DNA of 24,261 nt from Dehalococcoidales bacterium. Lineage in GTDB: Bacteria > Chloroflexota > Dehalococcoidia > Dehalococcoidales > RBG-16-60-22. The notes beneath the pieces were generated by a model, which had not been told where the DNA came from, did not search any database, and saw nothing but the letters and a program-made list of their open reading frames with translations. A program made the translations under genes and the position numbers. This document shows positions 13,256 through 21,140 of this stretch, in pieces. The stretch spans positions 1 to 24,261 of the forward strand of contig JAFGPF010000022.1 of the NCBI GenBank assembly GCA_016926115.1, given 5' to 3'. Each line of letters starts with the position of its first letter. Position 1 is the stretch's first letter.

Positions 13256-15868
13256 TTATATCAGGTCTTTCACCAGGCGCAGGGCTTCGTCCAGCTTGCC
13301 TTTGTCTTTGCCGCCCGCCTGGGCGAAGTCCGCCCTGCCGCCGCCTCCGCCGCCGGTTACCTGCGAGACCTGTTTGACAATATTCCCGGCGTTATATCCT
13401 TTTTCCACTAAGTCCGGCGTCACGGCGGCGATGAACACGGGACGGCTGCCGCTGACGCCCCCCAGCACGATTACGGCGCTCTGCAATTTATCCCGGATAA
13501 AGTCCGCCATCTCGCGCAGGACCTGCTGATTTCCCGTGGAGACCTTTGCCGCCAGCACGCTGACGCCTTTCACCTTCTCCGCTCTGTCCAGCAATTCGGC
13601 GGCTTCCTTCCTGGCCAGTTCCCTTTCCATGGTCATGGCTTTTTTCTCAATTGCTTTAAACGTGTCAGACAGGCTGGTCAGTTTTTCAAGCGCATTTTCC
13701 GGCGTGGCTTCAAGCGACGCGGCGATATTTTCCAGGCTTGAAAGACGCTGGTCAACGTATGCCTCCGCCTCACGACCGGTGACGGCTTCGATGCGGCGGA
13801 GTCCCGCGCCGATGCTTCCCTCGCTGATGATATGGAAATATCCAATCTCCCCGGTGAAATCGACGTGTGTACCGCCGCAGAGCTCGGCGCTGACCACCGG
13901 CTCGCCGATGCTCATGACGCGGACGACGTCCCCATACTTTTCGTCGAACAGGGCGATTACCCCGGCGTCGATAGCTTTCTGATAATCGGTCTCCTCGTCG
14001 TAAACCCGCAAGTTCCGGCGGATTTTATCGTTAACGATTTTCTGCACCGCCCTGATTTCGTCGGGGGTCATAGCGGCGAGGTGGGAAAAGTCGAACCGCA
14101 GGCGTTCCGGCGCTACCAGCGAGCCGCGCTGCTGGATATGCTCGCCGAGCACCTGCCGGAGGGCCAACTGCAAGAGGTGGGTGGCCGTATGATTACGGGC
14201 GATATCAAGTCGCCGGTCGATATCCACCACCGCCTTGACTGCCTCCCCGACACGTAAAGTGCCCGCCGTGACTGTACCGCGGTGCACGGTGATATCCGGC
14301 GGCATACGGACGGTGTCCGTCACGGTGAATTTACCGTTCTCCCCAATTATCTCGCCGGTATCGCCGACCTGCCCGCCCATCTCGGCATAGAATGGGCTGG
14401 TATCCAGCACCAGTCCGGCTTCCTGCCCGGTTTCCAGCACATCTACCGCCGCGCCGTCAATCATTAGCCCCACGATTTTCGCCTTTTGTTCCAGCGTACG
14501 ATAGCCGACGAACTCCGTGCCGGCGACGTTCAGTTTCACAACCCCGGTGGTGCCTTTATCGATATCAAACTTGTGGCTGGCGCGCGCCCTCTCCCGCTGC
14601 TTCTCCATCTCTTTCTCGAACCCGTCCATGTCCACGGTGAAGCCCTGCTTGCTAACGATTTCCTTAGTAAGCTCCACGGGGAAGCCGTAAGTGTCATAGA
14701 GGCGGAAGGCATCCTCGCCGGACACCTGTTTAGCTTTCTTGGTGTCTGCCTTCGCCAGCACGCTATCGATTATTTCCAGTCCGGTGGTGAGGGTCTCCTC
14801 GAACCTGGTCTCTTCCTGTTGAATCACCTTTTTTACATAGGTATGCCGCTGCTTGAGCTCGGGATAGACGCGGCTCATCTGCTTGATGGTAATTTCAGCC
14901 AAATCGTTGAGGAAAGGCTTGTCCAGTCCCAGCCTCATGCCGTAGAGGGTCTCCCGCCGCAGGAGCCGCCGCAGCACGTAGCCCCGCCCGTCGTTGCCGG
15001 GGATGACGCCGTCGGCAATGAGGAACGGCAGAGCGCGCCCGTGCTCCGCCACGACACGCATGGCATAGTCATCATTATCGTTTTTCCCGTAAGTCTTCCC
15101 GGTCAGCTTGGACACCGTTTCCAGCAGCGGGGCAAACAGGTCGGTCATATAGATAGTCGGCATGTTATTCACCGCCGCTACCGTCCTCTCCACGCCCATG
15201 CCGGTATCGATATTCGGCTTCGGCAGCGGGGTACGGTTGCCCGCTTCGTCCTGGTTGTACTGGGTGAAGACCAGGTTCCATATCTCCGAGAAGCGCCCGC
15301 ACTCGCAGTTGGGCCTGCAGTCGGGCTTGCCGCAGCCGACCTCTTCCCCGAAATCGTAATGAATCTCCGAGCAGGGCCCGCAGGGACCGGAACTCCCCGC
15401 CGGACCCCAGAAGTTATCTTCCTCGCCGAACCTCAATATTTTTTCCTCGGGAACACCTATCCCACGCCAGTAGTTAAATGCTTCTTCATCATCCTGATAA
15501 ATTGTTATCCACAGCCTGTCCGACGATAGCTTGAGACGCTCGGTGACGAACTCCCAGCCCCACCTAATAGCTTCTTTTTTGAAATAGTCTCCGACGCTGA
15601 AGTTGCCCAGCATCTCGAAAAACGTACAGTGCGTGGTATCGCCTACTTCCTCGATATCCGTGGTGCGGAAGCACTTCTGGCAGGACGCCAGCCGTGGGGC
15701 GGGTGGTTTCTGCTCGCCGGTGAAATACGGCTTGACCTGCACCATGCCGGCGTTGGTTAAAAGGAGAGTCGGGTCGCCTTTGGGCACGAGGGAAGAGCTG
15801 GGAATGACCTTGTGTCCTTTCTCTTCGAAGAATCCTAAAAATGCCGTTCTAAGTTCGCCGCTGTTCAC
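13256..15868 (-). CDS. alaS: Alanyl-tRNA synthetase
   Basis: AlaRS charges tRNA-Ala and edits mischarged Ser/Gly. At 870 aa it has the full bacterial layout: class II catalytic domain (about 1-240), tRNA-recognition helices, editing domain and C-terminal DHHA1 domain. The editing-site zinc ligands are visible as HTATH (561-565) and CGGTH (664-668), nearly the same numbering as in E. coli. A six-glycine run (839-844, TGGGGGGR) marks the DHHA1 end. A Cys-rich insert lies in the catalytic part (about 170-190: CGKPDCRPNCECG). The start is GTG 15868, with GGAG 7 nt upstream. The gene is followed by ruvX after 13 nt, with a terminator beyond it. A good promoter precedes it; no T-box is evident. Confidence 0.97.
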   Translation of the reverse strand: MNSGELRTAFLGFFEEKGHKVIPSSSLVPKGDPTLLLTNAGMVQVKPYFTGEQKPPAPRLASCQKCFRTTDIEEVGDTTHCTFFEMLGNFSVGDYFKKEAIRWGWEFVTERLKLSSDRLWITIYQDDEEAFNYWRGIGVPEEKILRFGEEDNFWGPAGSSGPCGPCSEIHYDFGEEVGCGKPDCRPNCECGRFSEIWNLVFTQYNQDEAGNRTPLPKPNIDTGMGVERTVAAVNNMPTIYMTDLFAPLLETVSKLTGKTYGKNDNDDYAMRVVAEHGRALPFLIADGVIPGNDGRGYVLRRLLRRETLYGMRLGLDKPFLNDLAEITIKQMSRVYPELKQRHTYVKKVIQQEETRFEETLTTGLEIIDSVLAKADTKKAKQVSGEDAFRLYDTYGFPVELTKEIVSKQGFTVDMDGFEKEMEKQRERARASHKFDIDKGTTGVVKLNVAGTEFVGYRTLEQKAKIVGLMIDGAAVDVLETGQEAGLVLDTSPFYAEMGGQVGDTGEIIGENGKFTVTDTVRMPPDITVHRGTVTAGTLRVGEAVKAVVDIDRRLDIARNHTATHLLQLALRQVLGEHIQQRGSLVAPERLRFDFSHLAAMTPDEIRAVQKIVNDKIRRNLRVYDEETDYQKAIDAGVIALFDEKYGDVVRVMSIGEPVVSAELCGGTHVDFTGEIGYFHIISEGSIGAGLRRIEAVTGREAEAYVDQRLSSLENIAASLEATPENALEKLTSLSDTFKAIEKKAMTMERELARKEAAELLDRAEKVKGVSVLAAKVSTGNQQVLREMADFIRDKLQSAVIVLGGVSGSRPVFIAAVTPDLVEKGYNAGNIVKQVSQVTGGGGGGRADFAQAGGKDKGKLDEALRLVKDLI

Positions 15869-15907
15869 AAGAATACTCCGGATAATAACAGTAATTTACT
15901 TACCGTA

Positions 15908-15937
15908 ATTGTAAGTTCAAGGGGTGCTGGCTGTCAA
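15908..15937 (-). promoter_or_regulatory. Promoter of alaS-ruvX
   Basis: On the minus strand a perfect -35 TTGACA (15932-15937) is followed after 18 nt by TACAAT (15908-15913), 5 of 6 bases of the -10 box. Transcription would begin near 15900 and leave a leader of about 32 nt, too short for a T-box. Confidence 0.7.
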
Positions 15938-15982
15938 TGGAGGACTTTTATTTGCCTCACCCTGCCCGGCTGTGATTAAAAT

Positions 15983-16012
15983 CCCCCTTAATCCCCCTTT
16001 TTCAAAGGGGGA
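15983..16012. repeat. Hairpin repeat, second copy of the C/T-rich element
   Basis: The first 18 bases (15983-16000) are identical to 8-25. A 9-bp stem (15992-16000 with 16004-16012) closes on the loop TTC. The second arm has diverged from the copy at the window start, where the stem is 15 bp. It opens a cluster of repeats that fills the gap between alaS and galU. Confidence 0.7.
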
Positions 16013-16035
16013 AACTTGGGCGTGACAATACCGGA

Positions 16036-16090
16036 GGCTAAGCCGTGGATGGTACGAGGGCGGCCTGGATGGGAAAAGATATCAACGAGG
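16036..16090. repeat. 55-bp dispersed repeat, copy 2
   Basis: It is a gap-free match to 3492-3546 (41 of 55 bases), with exact ends GGCTAAGCC and ACGAGG. Part of it (16060-16080) also matches 82-102 at 17 of 21 positions. No open reading frame of note runs through it. Confidence 0.7.
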
Positions 16091-16106
16091 GGTGAGGAAA
16101 ATGGGT

Positions 16107-16133
16107 CTGGCTTCCCGTTTTCACGGGAATGAT
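16107..16133. repeat. 27-bp hairpin repeat related to 18144-18170
   Basis: It matches 18144-18170 at 24 of 27 positions. It contains a perfect 7-bp stem (TTCCCGT at 16112-16118, ACGGGAA at 16123-16129) with the loop TTTC. The partner at 18100-18171 is a longer element with inverted ends, so this copy may be a fragment of it. Confidence 0.7.
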
Positions 16134-16144
16134 GTGATTAATAA

Positions 16145-16187
16145 CGGATTGCTTCGCCCCGATTGAATCGGGACTCGCAATGACAGG
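16145..16187. repeat. 43-bp dispersed repeat, copy 2
   Basis: It matches 1527-1569 at 39 of 43 bases and carries the same CCCGATT / AATCGGG inverted core. It ends exactly at the base before the galU stop codon (TCA on this strand, 16188-16190). In both copies the repeat lies just beyond the 3' end of a gene. Confidence 0.8.
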
Positions 16188-17048
16188 TCAGAGCAGCTTT
16201 TTAATATATTCCCGCAGCTCGGGTCCGAATTCTCTGCGTTTCAGAGCCAGCGCCACGTTAGCCTTGAGCCAGCCCAGCGGATTGCCGGTATCGTGACGCA
16301 CGCCTTCAAGCTCGAAGGCGTATAATTTCTGCTGCTTCAGCAGCAGCTGCATGGCATCGGTAATCTGAATCTCGTTGCCCTTGCCGGGCGGTGTAATGGC
16401 GATAACGTCGAATATCTGTGGCGTGAAGATATACCTGCCCACGATGCCGAGTCGGGACGGCGCCTGCGCCGGCTCCGGCTTCTCCACCAGGCTCAAGACC
16501 CGGTATACCCTTTCGGCGGCCTTTTCCGGCTCGATAATGCCGTATTTCCGCGTGTCTTCGTCGCCGACCTTTTCCACGGCGACCACGCCCGCCTGGTACT
16601 TATCATAGATATCTATCATGCGTTTCAGGCACGGCACCTCGCTATCTATAATATCGTCGGGCAGGATGACCGCGAATGGCTCATTACCGACGAGTTCCTT
16701 AGCCGTATTTATGGCGTGCCCCAGTCCCAGTTGTTCTTTCTGGCGTACGTAGCAAATGTCCACCATGGAGGCGATTTCCTGCATCTGTGCCAGGTGAGTT
16801 TCATCACCTTTTTGCTCCAGGAAATGCTCAAGCTCGGGGGAACGGTCGAAGTAGTCTTCCATGGCCGACTTGCCCTGCGCCGTGACGATGATTACCTGCT
16901 CGATGCCCGACCCCAGCGCCTCCTCCACCGCATACTGGACGAGGGGCTTGTCCACCAGGGGCATCATCTCCTTGGGCTGCGAACGCGTCATGGGCAGGAA
17001 CCTCGTGCCCCGCCCCGCCGCGATAATAACCGCTTTACGGACTTTCAT
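16188..17048 (-). CDS. galU: UTP-glucose-1-phosphate uridylyltransferase
   Basis: GalU makes UDP-glucose from UTP and glucose-1-phosphate, feeding cell-surface glycan and glycolipid synthesis. This 286-aa protein has the nucleotide-binding loop GRGTRFLP (12-19), QPKEMMPLVDKPLVQYA (24-40), the central AVILPDDII region with its metal-binding Asp pair, and GVRHDTGNPLGWLKANV near the end. Length and motifs are typical of bacterial GalU. Its ATG overlaps the TGA of the ROK kinase gene (ATGA), so the two are translationally coupled. A sugar kinase feeding hexose phosphate to a uridylyltransferase is a sensible pairing. Confidence 0.95.
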   Translation of the reverse strand: MKVRKAVIIAAGRGTRFLPMTRSQPKEMMPLVDKPLVQYAVEEALGSGIEQVIIVTAQGKSAMEDYFDRSPELEHFLEQKGDETHLAQMQEIASMVDICYVRQKEQLGLGHAINTAKELVGNEPFAVILPDDIIDSEVPCLKRMIDIYDKYQAGVVAVEKVGDEDTRKYGIIEPEKAAERVYRVLSLVEKPEPAQAPSRLGIVGRYIFTPQIFDVIAITPPGKGNEIQITDAMQLLLKQQKLYAFELEGVRHDTGNPLGWLKANVALALKRREFGPELREYIKKLL

Positions 17049-18037
17049 ACTGTCCTCCTCTGCGAACGGTCGAGGGCATAAGCCGCGGCGCCGTAGACGC
17101 CCGCCTCGTTGCCGAGTTCCGCCGTGACGATGCGTACTTCCCGCGAGGAAATGGGGAAAGCGCGCTCTTTCACCATCTTTTTGCCGGGCCCGATAAACAA
17201 ATCGCCCAGCTCGGACATGCCCCCGCCGAGGACAATCATCTCCGGAGAGAAGATATTGACCACGTTTATCATGCCGATTCCCAGGTAGTACGCCGCCCGG
17301 TTGAGCACCTCCAGAGCCAGGGGGTCGCCGTTTTTAGCGGCTTTGCCCACCATCTCCGCGGTGACTTTCTCCGGTTTGCCCCCCACTGTTTCCATGAGAG
17401 CGGACTTTTCTCCGCCAGCAAGGCGTTTTGCCGCATCCCTCTCCACCGCCCTGCCGGAGGCGAGCATTTCCAGGCAGCCTTTATTGCCGCAGCCGCATTC
17501 GGGGCCGTCGTCGTCGATGGTCATGTGGCCTATCTCCGCCGCCGCGCCGATGGCGCCGAGGTAAAGCTCGTTGTTGGTGATGATACCACCGCCGATGCCT
17601 GTCCCCAGGGTGAACAGCACCAGGCTTTTTACTCCCCTGCCAGCGCCGGAACGGTGCTCTCCCAGGGCCGCCGCGCTGGCGTCGTTGACGATAAAAGTAG
17701 CTACGTTAAATTTTTCCCGCACGATATCCGCCAGCGGGGTATTCGCCCAGCCCTTCATGTTCGGGGAGGGGGTGACCACCACGCCCCTGCCGGAGTCGAT
17801 ACCCCCGGCGCAGGCAATGCCGATGCCTCCCAGTTGGGGAGCGTTCAAGCCGTTCTCTTTCAGTATCCCCTCTATGGCGGAGCAGAGTCGCCCGATGACC
17901 GCATCGACGCCTTCGTCGGCAAGGGTAGGACAGACGTTTTTAGCCAGCATTTTACCATCTGCGGAAAAAATAGCGGTCATAATCTTGGTGCCGCCGATAT
18001 CGACGGCGAGGATGGGTGCTTCCTGCTTGGCTACCAT
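17045..18037 (-). CDS. ROK family sugar kinase (glucokinase-like)
   Basis: This 330-aa cytoplasmic protein would phosphorylate a hexose, most likely glucose, with ATP. It has the ATP loop DIGGTK (13-18) and the sugar-contact motif NDASAAALGE (118-127) with catalytic Asp119. It also has GTGIGGGI (145-152), EIGH with H171, and the zinc-binding cluster CGCGNKGCLE (C181, C183, C188) that marks ROK kinases. There is no N-terminal helix-turn-helix, so it is an enzyme and not a NagC/XylR-type repressor. It overlaps galU by four bases. Glucose specificity is inferred from the family and the galU neighbour. The start at 18037 fits the family N-terminus. Confidence 0.92.
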   Translation of the reverse strand: MVAKQEAPILAVDIGGTKIMTAIFSADGKMLAKNVCPTLADEGVDAVIGRLCSAIEGILKENGLNAPQLGGIGIACAGGIDSGRGVVVTPSPNMKGWANTPLADIVREKFNVATFIVNDASAAALGEHRSGAGRGVKSLVLFTLGTGIGGGIITNNELYLGAIGAAAEIGHMTIDDDGPECGCGNKGCLEMLASGRAVERDAAKRLAGGEKSALMETVGGKPEKVTAEMVGKAAKNGDPLALEVLNRAAYYLGIGMINVVNIFSPEMIVLGGGMSELGDLFIGPGKKMVKERAFPISSREVRIVTAELGNEAGVYGAAAYALDRSQRRTV

Positions 18038-18099
18038 ATTATTACTACTTTATCCTATTATTTCCCCGATTTGTCAAGCTGAAACGGTGCCCAATATCA

Positions 18100-18171
18100 C
18101 GTCATTCCCGGGCTTGACCCGAGAACCCACACCACGCTCCCCACTGGATTCCCGTTTTCACGAGAATGACG
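18100..18171. repeat. 72-bp MITE-like repeat with inverted ends
   Basis: Perfect 8-bp inverted ends (CGTCATTC at 18100-18107, GAATGACG at 18164-18171) extend to 10 of 11 bases with one mismatch. The interior holds two small hairpins (CGGG/CCCG near the left end, and a TTCCCGT/ACGAGAA stem at the right). The right 27 bases recur at 16107-16133. It lies between the holA stop (18177) and the ROK kinase start. No target-site duplication is obvious. Confidence 0.7.
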
Positions 18172-18176
18172 CTTTA

Positions 18177-19196
18177 TCATCTCTGAAACCCTGAAACGGT
18201 GCCTCTCTGCCCCAGTTCCGCGATGAGTATATTAAGAGCGACCTCGTCTTCCATCTTACCCGTCTTGATAGCGACGTCCGTTTCCAGTAGTTTATGATAC
18301 ATCTCCCGCAAGCGCGCGGGGGAATACCTTTCCGCCTGGTCCCACGCCTTGCGTAGCACGAAGTCATTGGTCAGCCCCAGCTTACTCTGGATATCCCCAC
18401 GGGTCTTTCTCTGTCCTCTGAGTTCCTTTATCTGGTAGATTATCCTGACCTGCCGCGCCAGCATCACGAGCAGGTGCGCCGGGGCAACGCCCTGCCGGAG
18501 TAACTGCTGGTAAAGACCCTGGGCGACGCCCTCCCGGAACTCCATGACGGCGTCCACCATGGCGAATACGCTGGCTTCCTGGGCATAACTAACGACCGCC
18601 CTGATATCTTCTTCCTCGATTTGACGTTCACCGGCGTAGGAGACAAGCTTGTCCACCTCGTTTGCCATGGTCCATAAGTCGTTACCCACGAACCTGGTTA
18701 ACAGCTTAACCGCCCCCTGTGATATGCTGCCGCCATTATCTTTCACCCGCCGGTTAATCCACTGTGCCAGCCGGTCCTGTTTCAGCCTGGGAAACGTCCT
18801 GACCTTCCCCGCAGCCGCCAGCTCCCGCAGCAGCGGATTGTTCGATTTTACGGCTCCTCCCAGTATCACCAGCTCCGTAAATTCCGGCAGCTGCTTTACG
18901 GCGTCGGCGATGGCTTTGTATTCTTCCGGCTGTCCGTTTTTTTTCATAGACTTCTTGCGTCCCGTCCTGTTCCCCGACCCGAACCGCTCCAGCAGACCCT
19001 CGACGATGACGAGTCGTTTCTCGGAGAGAAAGGGCACGGTCTCGCAGGCGCTGCGCAGCTGTTCCGGCGTCACCTGTTTTCCTTCGAGGACGGTGGTGTT
19101 GCTCATCAGGGCGGTAGCGTCGCCGATGGTCTTTTTAATTTCTTCGAGCGCCTGGCGGATGGAATAATCGTCCTCGCCGATAAGTACGTGCAGCAA
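18177..19196 (-). CDS. holA: DNA polymerase III delta subunit
   Basis: HolA is the delta subunit of the clamp loader, which opens the beta sliding clamp. This 339-aa protein has the family pattern: N-terminal strand and Walker-like region (LIGEDDYSIRQALEEI), an inner segment PFLSEKRLVIVEGLLERFG that contacts the clamp, a LPEFTELVILGG core, and a helical C-terminal collar domain with LLVMLARQVRIIYQIKELRG. The start is TTG 19196 with GGAGG in the right place upstream (19204-19208). It heads the minus-strand set with the ROK kinase and galU, though the repeat at 18100 intervenes. The promoter is not obvious (a weak TAAAAT at 19227-19232). Confidence 0.92.
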   Translation of the reverse strand: MLHVLIGEDDYSIRQALEEIKKTIGDATALMSNTTVLEGKQVTPEQLRSACETVPFLSEKRLVIVEGLLERFGSGNRTGRKKSMKKNGQPEEYKAIADAVKQLPEFTELVILGGAVKSNNPLLRELAAAGKVRTFPRLKQDRLAQWINRRVKDNGGSISQGAVKLLTRFVGNDLWTMANEVDKLVSYAGERQIEEEDIRAVVSYAQEASVFAMVDAVMEFREGVAQGLYQQLLRQGVAPAHLLVMLARQVRIIYQIKELRGQRKTRGDIQSKLGLTNDFVLRKAWDQAERYSPARLREMYHKLLETDVAIKTGKMEDEVALNILIAELGQRGTVSGFQR

Positions 19197-19257
19197 TTAA
19201 AGTCCTCCGGGGTAGGGATTTTCCTCATTTTACCACACCGGAGGCGAACGGGTAAGG

Positions 19258-19286
19258 TTGACAAAAAATCCGCTTTAGGGAATAAT
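19258..19286 (+). promoter_or_regulatory. Promoter of the 79-aa protein and ychF-like operon
   Basis: TTGACA (19258-19263) and AATAAT (19281-19286, 5 of 6) are 17 nt apart. Transcription would start near 19293, leaving a leader of about 53 nt before ATG 19346. It is divergent from holA. Confidence 0.6.
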
Positions 19287-19345
19287 CGCCTAGAGGATAA
19301 AATAACCACTGTCATACAAACTGCTAAATCAAGAGGTGAACTGAG

Positions 19346-19585
19346 ATGTCGGAAATACCTGACGAAGGCGGTGTGACCGAGGAATTAAGGAAACTGGCAA
19401 CTATAGCCACGGACATGCAAATGGCCAGTAAAATCAGGACGCAGGCTATCAACCAGCTGGGAGACATGGCGTCCCACGAAGCCCTGCTCGTCCTGCTGAA
19501 CCTGGCTGCTAACGATAAACTCAATATCGACGAAAGAGACCTGGCGCTCAAGAAAGCCAGGGACATAGTAAAGAAAGGCCGCTGA
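19346..19585 (+). CDS. Small helical protein of unknown function, HEAT-like
   Basis: This 79-aa protein is not one I recognise. It is highly charged and almost wholly helical in appearance. A segment of the form RTQAINQLGDMASHEALLVL (31-50) resembles one HEAT/PBS-lyase-type helical hairpin. Another helix (63-79) is rich in Lys, Asp and Arg. A GAGGTG Shine-Dalgarno (19333-19338) lies 7 nt before ATG 19346. The gene shares a promoter with the ychF-like gene 37 nt downstream, suggesting it could be its partner. There is no cysteine or membrane helix. Confidence 0.72.
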   Translation: MSEIPDEGGVTEELRKLATIATDMQMASKIRTQAINQLGDMASHEALLVLLNLAANDKLNIDERDLALKKARDIVKKGR

Positions 19586-19622
19586 CAGCCCCGCCCAAGC
19601 CTTCCCGCACACAGGCGCACTG

Positions 19623-20729
19623 ATGAGTATCAACATCGGCATTATAGGCCTGCCCCAGAGCGGTAAGACGACCGTTTTCAACGCCCTGACGGGAGGGAAA
19701 GCGGATACCGCCGCCCACGGCACGGACGGACTTTCCCCCCATGTCGGCATCGCCCGGGTGCCGGAGCCCCGCCTTAAAGCCCTCAACGAGATGCTCCGCC
19801 CCAGGAAACTAGTCTCCGCCGAGGCGCGTTACATGGACGTCGGGGCATCGGTCAAGAGCCTGGCGCAGGACAAGGGCATCGGCGGGGAACTTCTCAACCA
19901 GCTGAGCGCGGTGGATACCCTCATCTGCGTTATCCGCGCCTTTAAAGACGATACCATCCCCCACCCCGAGGGCAGCATCGACGTCAAACGCGACTTCGAT
20001 ACCCTCAACATGGAGCTTATCTTTTCCGATCTTGCCATCATGGAGAGAAGGCTGGAAAAACTGGAGATATCGCTTAAGGGCGCCAAGCCGCAGGAACGCC
20101 AGGGCTTCCTCCAGGAAAAAGACATCCTGATGAAATTCAAAGTCGACCTGGAAAACGATAAGCCCATCCGCGAACTGGAACTGGAGCCAGTCGCCGTCAG
20201 GCTCATCAGCAACTACCAGTTCCTCACCGCCAAGCCCCTGCTCATTGTGGTGAATATAGGTGAAGAGCAACTCGCCGGAGCCGCCTCGCTGGAAGCGGAG
20301 TTAAACGAGCAATACTCCGGGTCGAAATGCCGCGTACTCACCCTCTGCGGCAAGCTGGAGATGGAACTGGTCCAGATGGAGGAGGACGAGGCCAAGGAGT
20401 TCCGCGCCGACTTCGGCATAACCGAGCCGGGACTGGAACGCGTCGTCAAGGCCTCCTACGAGCTTTCCGACCTTATTCCCTTTTTTACCATCGCCCACGA
20501 GGAGGTCAGGGCATGGTCGATTAAAAAAGGCACCACGGCGGTTAAAGCCGCCGGAAAAATCCATACGGACATGGAAAAGGGGTTTATACGCGCCGAGGGA
20601 ATCGGCTTCGACGACCTGGTGAAGTGCGGGAGCATCGCCGAGGCTAAGAAACAGGGACTCTTGAAGCTGGAAGGCAAGGACTACGTTATCCGGGACGGCG
20701 ATGTTATTACTTTTCTCTTTAACGTTTAG
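19623..20729 (+). CDS. Divergent YchF/Obg-family nucleotide hydrolase
   Basis: This 368-aa protein has the YchF architecture: a GTPase-like domain, a coiled-coil helical insert (about 135-175), and a C-terminal TGS-like domain. The C-terminal part reads AWSIKKGTTAVKAAGKIHTDMEKGFIRAE-like, as in YchF. The nucleotide specificity motif NxxE, which favours ATP in YchF, is kept (NIGE, 211-214). The P-loop is GLPQSGKTT (9-17) rather than GLPNVGKST. The G3 motif reads DVGA (72-75) instead of DIAG, so the glycine that contacts gamma phosphate is gone or shifted. YchF binds the ribosome and is linked to stress and redox control. Whether this variant is the main YchF or a paralogue cannot be told from one window. 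It overlaps the convergent NfeD-like gene by 11 bp. Confidence 0.88.
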   Translation: MSINIGIIGLPQSGKTTVFNALTGGKADTAAHGTDGLSPHVGIARVPEPRLKALNEMLRPRKLVSAEARYMDVGASVKSLAQDKGIGGELLNQLSAVDTLICVIRAFKDDTIPHPEGSIDVKRDFDTLNMELIFSDLAIMERRLEKLEISLKGAKPQERQGFLQEKDILMKFKVDLENDKPIRELELEPVAVRLISNYQFLTAKPLLIVVNIGEEQLAGAASLEAELNEQYSGSKCRVLTLCGKLEMELVQMEEDEAKEFRADFGITEPGLERVVKASYELSDLIPFFTIAHEEVRAWSIKKGTTAVKAAGKIHTDMEKGFIRAEGIGFDDLVKCGSIAEAKKQGLLKLEGKDYVIRDGDVITFLFNV

Positions 20730-21129
20730 CCTTATCGACCGCCCGGCGCACGGATAATCTTAATCCGTCCTCCCCCACCACGACTACCTCCTCGCCGGCA
20801 TTGATATCGCCCTCGGCGGAGGTTGCCCCCCAGAGTTCGCTCTTGATTCTCACCATGCCTTCCGGGGAAAGTCTTTCGGCGACCTTACCCTTGGTACCTA
20901 CCATAGAGGGCAGACCCACCGGCACCTGCTTACCCAGCGTCCAGGTGGTAAAGGTAAACAGCCAGATACTGAAAGCCAGCCAGGCAACCATCACACCGAT
21001 AACCACCGGCACGGGCAGATTGATACCGAACGTCGGAAGGAGCCAGCGCCATATGGCGTAGATTGCCACTTCCTCGCAGGGCGTGCTGATAACAGCCAGT
21101 GCCAGCCTGGCCCGCGTTAACTTACGCAT
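20719..21129 (-). CDS. NfeD-like membrane protein
   Basis: This 136-aa protein has a possible short hydrophobic stretch near residues 8-16 and one clear membrane helix (about 38-62). A C-terminal beta-rich domain (76-130) follows, with GTKGKVAERLSPEG, a central SELWGATSAEGDINAGEEVVVV pattern and LRLSV. That C-terminal pattern is the OB-fold of NfeD proteins, normally paired with stomatin-like proteins or membrane proteases. No such partner is visible here, so this is a stand-alone short NfeD. Its last 11 bases overlap the ychF-like gene on the opposite strand, and it is divergent from rpoB. Role unknown; membrane homeostasis is the family expectation. Confidence 0.8.
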   Translation of the reverse strand: MRKLTRARLALAVISTPCEEVAIYAIWRWLLPTFGINLPVPVVIGVMVAWLAFSIWLFTFTTWTLGKQVPVGLPSMVGTKGKVAERLSPEGMVRIKSELWGATSAEGDINAGEEVVVVGEDGLRLSVRRAVDKAKR

Positions 21130-21140
21130 AATACCTGATT

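Noticed and set aside
14486..15529. 347-codon plus-strand frame inside alaS
   Set aside because: It is antisense to alaS with all synthetase motifs intact on the other strand. There is no Shine-Dalgarno and no recognisable protein pattern.
15869..15982. T-box riboswitch upstream of alaS
   Set aside because: The predicted transcription start leaves a leader of only about 32 nt, and no T-box sequence or antiterminator stem is visible.
15983..18171. CRISPR array or tandem repeat locus
   Set aside because: The repeats are of different families, not regularly spaced, and lack unique spacers or cas genes nearby.
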